The position numbers and the translations under genes are program-made. A stretch of 64,000 nucleotides of DNA from Epinephelus fuscoguttatus (Eukaryota > Chordata > Actinopteri > Perciformes > Serranidae). Location: NCBI RefSeq assembly GCF_011397635.1, contig NC_064755.1, positions 38,732,059 to 38,796,058 of the forward strand, read 5' to 3'. Below, one piece after another: positions 58,656 to 64,000 of this stretch; position 1 is the first letter of the stretch; every line of letters begins with the position of its first letter. Under the pieces are notes generated by a model. That model did no database searches. It worked only from the letters and a program-made list of their open reading frames with translations, and was not told the DNA's origin.

Positions 58656-60182
58656 CTGTAGCTTTAACGTTTGTGAGCTGAAGCTGTTTTCTTGGCAGCT
58701 CTCCTCTAACGAGCAGATTCTTAATCTAAATGAGACTAACACGGTTAAATAAAGGTTTAATTAAAACACACAAACAGAATTTAATTTGGACACAGAAGCT
58801 CTGTGCATGCAGAACCCTGCGGAACCAACCAGAACCATTCAGAACCAACCATGACCAACAAAAACCAACCGGACTGTCTGCACCACCGACAGTCCACCTA
58901 CTTTGGATTATGTTATCACTATTATATTTCTTCTTGTCTTTCTTTAAATCACACTTTAATCTTTCAAATTAAAGCCACAACATAGGCTTTTATTTTCACA
59001 CACAAACAGAATTTAATTTACACGCGGCAGTGTTGTGCATCATAACCAACAAAAACCACCCAGGCCATGCACCACGAACAGTCCACATACTTTAAATCTA
59101 TTTTTTTTCTATTACTATTATTATTATTGTTATTATTTTTTTTATTTCCTTTCTTTCAATCACATTTTAATCTTTCAAATTAAAGCTGCAACATCCATTT
59201 TTATTTTCACACACATAAAGAATTACTATTGTTATCACTGGAGTGTTGATGGATTCAGTTGCATGGATTCTGTTTTTGTTAATTCTTTAATAAATTGTAA
59301 ATAAAGAAAAATGTATTAAAATCTCTCTAATACAAACATGGTAAAGGTGTGACTGAAGTTTCTGCAATAAATGAAATTAATTTCAGGGAAGGATTTGTAA
59401 AATAATAAGCAACAAAAACAATTAAACAAAAAAAAAAAAATAGCAGAAAAGGAAACAGGTGCAGCTCCTGACTAAATGATTTGGGGGATAAAAATAATAA
59501 TAATATTACTCTGAAAAGTGATTTTGTTTTTGTTTATCCGAACACAGCTCGCGGATTTTAGCGCGTTATCCTGCTTTTAATATATTTTCACCAACATTAA
59601 GAAACATGAAATTATAAACAGATTTGTGAAGGACAAGAACTGATGACTGATGTTTGCTGAGTGTGGTTAAAAATAAAAACTTTTACAAACATGCAGCTAA
59701 ATAAATGATAATAAGTAAATCAATGTTCCAGCCACACAGTTAATGATTCATAATGACAAAATATATATACATTACTTTATCCATAACGCACAAATATTAA
59801 AGCTTCACTTTCAGACGCAGCTTCTTTAACACTTTCCTTTTACGCACTGAGCTCCGTGACGCACCGCAAGCGACACTTTCACCAACTAAAACCCCAGAAC
59901 CTGAACTCAACCCCAGCTGCACCTGCCGCTCCGCTGCGGATCGACACTCACCACAAACGAGCTGAGGGTGGCGGCGGCCCGGGGCTCCCCGCCGTACGGT
60001 AGGTGGGAGTTGAAGCCGGGAGAGGTCGCTGATCCCGAGTACGGAGCGAAGGCTGAGCCCGAAGAGGAGCGGCCGAGCTCCTCCGTCCTCGGTCCTAAGA
60101 TGACCCCGGAGCTGAAGGACGGGCAGGAGTGCAGAGACAGGGACACGGACGGCTGGAAGAGGAAACCCTGAGGATAAGCCAT
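55863..60182 (-). CDS. irx5: Iroquois homeobox protein, IRX5 type (complete, 3 exons, 422 aa)
   Basis: TALE homeodomain transcription factor. Exons on the minus strand: 60182-59952, 58506-58101, 56494-55863 (stop TGA at 55865-55863); lengths 231, 406 and 632 join in one frame. The start [20 protein letters not shown] and the [14 protein letters not shown] block match the IRX5 N-terminus (MSYPQGYLYQPSASL in human), not IRX3 or IRX6. Homeodomain about residues 108-170 with the PYP of TALE proteins (132-134) and recognition helix [10 protein letters not shown]; an acidic stretch follows (179-199). [16 protein letters not shown] at 307-322 is the conserved Irx C-terminal motif, and the end [14 protein letters not shown] is IRX5-like. 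Shorter than human IRX5 (483 aa), mainly in low-complexity parts. ATG context GCCGTCATGG is good. The exon 3 acceptor follows a (GT)n run. Possibly the duplicate irx5b. Confidence 0.94.
56495..58100 (-). other. irx5 intron 2
   Basis: Donor GTGAGT (58100-58095), acceptor GTGTGTGTAG ending at 56495. CA runs at 56498-56514 and 56545-56566. Otherwise AT-rich with TTAATTAA-like words at 56638 and 57960-58030; nothing else recognised. Confidence 0.8.
58507..59951 (-). other. irx5 intron 1
   Basis: Donor GTGAGT (59951-59946), acceptor CCTGTTTCAG ending at 58507. (AC)n at 58617-58652. Two diverged near-repeats share ACACACAAACAGAATTTAATT and CTTTCAAATTAAAGC (about 58767-58985 and 59000-59215), suggesting an old tandem duplication. 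Confidence 0.8.
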
Positions 60183-60260
60183 GACGGCGCGCACGGAGCC
60201 GGACTATTACGCACGGGCGAACTCACATCGGAGAGCCACAGCGCGCGTTTCCCCGAGACG
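59930..60260 (-). promoter_or_regulatory. CpG-rich 5' end of irx5
   Basis: Dense CG dinucleotides across exon 1 and about 80 bases upstream of the ATG (for example GGCGGCGGCCCGGGGC and GCGCGCGTTTCCCCGAG), unlike the AT-rich surroundings. A typical CpG-island start of a developmental gene. No TATA box is apparent; the exact start site is unknown. Confidence 0.6.
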
Positions 60261-60262
60261 GC

Positions 60263-60499
60263 AGAGGGAAGAAGAGGAGGAGAAGAAGAAGAGGAAGAAG
60301 AAGAAAAGGAGGGAAGAGAAGGTTTAAAAACGGAGGAGCATCCAGGAGCATCGCAGGAGGTGCTGAGTTCAGTTTGTGTGTTTCTACTGCAAGTTTTCCA
60401 CTTCCGCTGCTGCTCGACTGAACACTGCTGAGACTGAGACCGACTGAGAGACAGAGAGGGAGGGAGGAGGAAGGAGGAGGAGGGAGGAGGGGAGGAGAG
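60263..60499. repeat. Two long homopurine tracts upstream of irx5 ATG
   Basis: 60263-60322 (60 purines, GAA/GGA units) and 60453-60499 (47 purines, GGA units) on the plus strand, i.e. pyrimidine tracts in the irx5 transcript direction, separated by a normal-composition stretch. Likely 5' UTR or core promoter. Confidence 0.85.
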
Positions 60500-60646
60500 C
60501 GGCCGAGAGAGATGTGATGCTGCGTTCCCCAAAACCCCCAAAATAATGGATCCACTGCTTCACATTGTTTCCATCCAAATTTAGCTCCAGTTTGAACAGA
60601 ATCTGCAGAAAAAACTCGACCAAAGTCTGCTGTGTGAATATTAGTA

Positions 60647-60667
60647 TTATATATATATATATATACA

Positions 60668-60707
<40 letters not shown>
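60647..60707. repeat. (AT)n microsatellite
   Basis: About 60 bp of AT with two interruptions (ATACATATATGT). Directly precedes a family F copy. Confidence 0.95.
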
Positions 60708-60709
<2 letters not shown>

Positions 60710-61240
60710 CTCCTGAGACCTGAACTTTTGTTTTGCATGCATTTTTAAATTCTCCTTGCTATTTGGGGTAAGTAGGACCTGATAAGTATAAAACCCTAAA
60801 TACTGTCAATGATAATAAAGTCACAATGCCTTCAAACGAGTACTTCCTGACAGCGTCTTAGCTTATTACTGTTGCTAAAATTGGTCAATTTTTTGTTGCC
60901 ATATCAAACTGCAAACAATTTTAATCATAAATAAACAAGTTTCAACCATACTGTGATCAGGTTCTGGATCTTTACCACTTTTGTGTCTGAGTCGGCTGCA
61001 CACTGACTTGGCAGAGATGGCTGCCATCATGTTTTTACATGGATGAGTGTATTGTGGCCTAACTACCACTAGATGGCACAACCAAGTGTCCACAAACGAG
61101 GACAACAGGTCTAAGTTAAGTAGAATGAAGTACAAGGTCCAGTAAACCCAAAAATGTAATGTCCTTATATGAGGACACAGGGTCTCAGCAGGATAGAACC
61201 AGCTGGTCAGTGCAGAGGAAGAAGTGAGGTGAGCTTCAGT
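60710..61240 (+). repeat. Family F repeat, longest copy
   Basis: CTCCTGAGACCTGAACTTTT, then ATTTGGGGTAAGTAGGACCT, ATCATAAATAAACAAGTTTC and TTGGCAGAGATGGCTGCCAT. Inverted copy in 46990-47290, partial copy at 32641. Confidence 0.75.
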
Positions 61241-61304
61241 CAAAGCTTAAACCATGGAGGACATGATGGAAATCCTTCTACAGTCTCCTCATCATGTTTT
61301 CATC

Positions 61305-61850
61305 CAACACATTCTCACTCCAGCCTGGTCACATATTGACATTTGGTCATGGACTTTCCACGTCCAGATACAACATGCAAGGTACCCTGGGTGTGTTGGT
61401 TGTTGACGTTGGGACGCCGTGTCAACTTCTGCCTGTTGTCCTGTTTTCACAGGAAATTAACGTTTACATACAGTCTCTTTCAAAATAAATGCACTATGTC
61501 GGTACAACACAGTGAATTAACTTTTTTTTTCTTTGAACGACGAACATGGTTAGGTTTAGGAAAAAAGACCAAGGTTTGGCTTTAGAATCTTATGGGACAC
61601 ACCACTTTCTCAGGTGAAAGTCTGTGTTTGTTGGATCCATGCACCACTTCTCCCGCCCCACTACGACTTTCGCCGCCTTAACTTTAGTCCCTGTCCTGGC
61701 ACGTTCCCCCCTGATGCTGCCTGGCGCCGTTAAAGATAAGATAAGATACACCTTTATTGATCCCATTATTGAGAAAACCATTACAGCAATCGGCCACGTA
61801 TCATGTCGACGATAAAAGATGCCTTATTTTGTCAGTATCTGGCTCTTTCA
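61305..61850 (+). repeat. Family A repeat copy with small insertion
   Basis: From CACATTCTCACTCCAGCCTG to the 'TGTCAGTATCTGG' end. An AAGATAAGATAAGATACACC segment (61733-61752), typical of another fish repeat, interrupts it before GGCCACGTATCATG. Confidence 0.8.
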
Positions 61851-61939
61851 TCAGTTGTTTGTTTCTGATTTTTAGACAGATGTACAGTTTTTTTTATTCT
61901 TGTGTTTCCCCTGTGATTTTTCCACACAAATTATTTTTA

Positions 61940-62110
61940 AATTTTTTTATTTAACATATTTAACCAGTTAAGTCCCGCTGATATCAACAATCTCATTTAC
62001 ATGGGAGACCTGGCCAAGACAGCAGCTCACAGAAAGTTACAGCCAAACAACAACACAATAAAAAACATAAAGATACACAGTAGCCCGTTGAAGTATTAGC
62101 ACACCTGCGC
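61940..62110 (+). repeat. LINE-tail-like remnant
   Basis: TTATTTAACATATTTAACCA then 'GTCCCGCTGATATC' and GGGAGACCTGGCCAAGACAG are words of a common fish LINE 3' region in reverse orientation. Low divergence is not established. Confidence 0.5.
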
Positions 62111-62495
62111 ACGATGACAAGACCCAACCGACTTATTCATCCTTGTACTTATGAAAGCTTTAAAATCAGAGACCAGTTCACGTAGTTTCAGTTACTGTAG
62201 CTACAATCAGATCTCTGTTCGATCAAAGTACAAATGTATGAAGGGAGTTTACCCAGTGTGGCTTTATAAATGAACAAATACCACTGACTGAGCCTTTGAA
62301 AGGTCAATGAAGGCCGACCAGCCCTGGAATAAAGCGTACAGTATGCATTAAACATGGATGGAAACACACATTTGAGCTGTGTGGTTTGGGCGAGCATCAG
62401 AATAACATCACTGCGTAATTTGTTTTATCATTAAAAGCAGCTATTGTGCCCTTATTTATGAGCGTTGTAACAGGATAGCACTAAATTTACTTTAA

Positions 62496-63340
62496 AGGGA
62501 TAGTTCACATTTTTTAAGTGGGGTCATATGAGGCACTTATCCATAGACAGTATATTACATACAGTAGATGTAAGTTGGAACACCGCAGTTTGGAGAAGCA
62601 GGCAGGAGTACAGACACAGATACTCAGCGATGTACTGCTATAGACGGGGTCAGCAACAACGCATATTTTAGCCACCTAAAAAAATCAATATCAGCTTAAG
62701 TGAACACTATAATTAGAATATTTTCACCACTTTACCTTAATGTCAGACAGTGATTTCCAACGGAAAATGAAGCCATTACATCACTCTCTTCAAAGCCAGA
62801 CTCCATTGAGAAAAACAGTGATTTAGCATTGCTGAACATGGGAGCTGCTGGTCTCCTGCTACCTTGATCAGTTGGTTAGTTTTTGTCATTTAGTGACTTT
62901 AGTGTGTAAAGGGTTTGTTCAGATTCTCCAAAGTCACACAATAACATAAGCTAACTAGTTGATCGAGGCAGTGTTAGACCAGCAGCTCCTGTGTTCAGCA
63001 AGCTAAAATTACTGTTTTTGTCAATGGAGTCTGGCTTTGAGGAGAACTGAAGTCGTTAACAGCTTCCCTATTGAAACGTGCTGTCTGACATTAAGGTAAA
63101 GCAATTAAAATACTCTCAATATAACGTCCACTTAGACTGATATTGATTTATTTTCAGTGGGACTTTTTTTTAGGTGTCAAATACATTTTGTCCACAGCAG
63201 CACATTGCATAGCTTCTGTGTTGGACTCCTGCCTGCTTCTCCAAACTGGAGGCATGCTGACTGACATCTACTGTATGTAATATACTGACTGTAGATAAAT
63301 TCCTCATACAACCCCACTTCAAAATATCTGAACTAACCCT
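62496..63340. mobile_element. 845-bp fold-back element with TTAA target duplication
   Basis: Both halves are imperfect reverse complements over nearly the whole length (for example CAGTTTGGAGAAGCAGGCAG at 62587 against CTGCCTGCTTCTCCAAACTG at 63229; GCCAGACTCCATTGAGAAAA against TGTCAATGGAGTCTGGC). Ends AGGGATAGTTC and, reversed, AGGGTTAGTTC; TTAA on both sides (62492-62495 and 63341-63344). TTAA targets fit piggyBac- or Kolobok-type mobilisation. No coding capacity. Confidence 0.9.
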
Positions 63341-63344
63341 TTAA

Positions 63345-64000
63345 TTACCCCAAATAACTTAGCAAACATGAGGCATTTTTTCTGATCTCATTACAACACG
63401 TGACACAGATGATTATTGTATGAATTGTGATGAGGTAATGAGTCTAGAGCGTGAGATGGATCTTTTGTTCTGCACAGCTCTTCCATTTTATATATTGGAA
63501 ATATAATTCATAGTATTTTTACTGTCAATTTATCTGTTTTATTTAAGTCTCTTGACTGTTGTGGTGCTTGCTTTAATGGGGCGGAGTTGGTTGAAGATTG
63601 TCAGTTCAATCCCCGGCTCCTCCGGTCTGCATGTTGAAGCATCTTTGAGCAAGATACTGAACCCCAAGTTGCTCCCAATGGCCGTTCCATTGGTGTGTGT
63701 GTGTGTGTGTTAATAACTGAGTAGCAGGTTGCACCTTGTGTGGTAGCCTCAGCCACCAGTGTGTGAATGTGTGAACGTGACTCCTATAGAAGTGCAAGTG
63801 CATTTAATCTTTCATCTACTCTTACTGTATTTATTTTTATGCACCAAAATACCATCTCTAGCTGACAATAATCCTGATTCTGATTCCAGTACTGGTAGTA
63901 TAGACACTGTGTGGATGGATTCTGCAGTGTTCTGTAAGTGTATGAGCAGTTTAAAGTCCTGGAAGCAGCTTAGTAACATTAAAATGTATAAATGCTCTCA
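63345..64000. other. Right edge; SINE-like repeat
   Basis: 63580-63800 contains CAGTTCAATCCCCGGCTCCT, GAGCAAGATACTGAACCCCA and a short (GT)n, as in a common fish tRNA-like repeat. No gene recognised to the window end. Confidence 0.5.

Noticed and set aside
60183..60194. Upstream GTG start extending irx5 by four residues
   Set aside because: The ATG at 60182 has a good context and gives the conserved MAYPQG start of IRX5.
60223..60738. 171-codon minus-strand frame
   Set aside because: Starts in the AT microsatellite (YIYIYI) and runs through the irx5 5' region and polypyrimidine tracts; not protein-like.

Overview
This is vertebrate nuclear DNA, most likely from a percomorph teleost. Three genes with vertebrate-type introns, tRNA genes, dense (CA)n/(GT)n microsatellites and many short inverted-repeat DNA transposons point there. 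There are no bacterial operons, no CRISPR array and no viral genes that I can recognise.

Layout. (1) 1-10.2 kb, + strand: the 3' 17 coding exons of rbl2 (p130 pocket protein), from an intron at the left edge to the stop at 8203, then a roughly 2 kb 3' UTR with a likely poly(A) signal at 10164. One intron holds an L2-type LINE tail nested in another repeat, and the 3' UTR holds a 507 bp MITE. (2) 10.2-19 kb: repeat-rich spacer with a 1.1 kb 33-bp minisatellite and two hAT-type elements with 8-bp target duplications. (3) 19.2-27.4 kb, + strand: a complete three-exon sall1-type gene (1154 aa; one C2HC and nine C2H2 fingers). Its second intron carries three intact tRNA-Glu(TTC) genes, one tRNA pseudogene and two hAT elements. 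(4) 27.4-55.8 kb: a gene-poor interval made largely of nested transposons, plus a few GC-richer non-repeat islands that could be regulatory. (5) 55.86-60.18 kb, - strand: a complete three-exon Iroquois gene, irx5-like (422 aa), with a CpG-rich 5' end and homopurine tracts. (6) 60.5-64 kb: more repeats, including an 845 bp fold-back element.

The genes are cell-cycle and developmental regulators: p130 represses E2F targets in quiescent cells, SALL1 is a NuRD-linked zinc-finger repressor, and IRX5 is a TALE homeodomain factor. In human, RBL2, SALL1 and IRX5 lie on the same chromosome band (16q12) but megabases apart. Here they fit in 60 kb, with none of the usual intervening genes (AKTIP, RPGRIP1L, FTO, IRX3, TOX3, CHD9) visible. 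This suggests a compacted, gene-lossy copy left after the teleost genome duplication (possibly the 'b' paralogs of sall1 and irx5). I see no wholly new system. The unusual signals are the compaction, the early C-terminal stop of sall1, the intronic tRNA-Glu cluster, the layered transposon insertions that can be dated by their target duplications, and hormone-receptor-like motifs in a repeat beside irx5.
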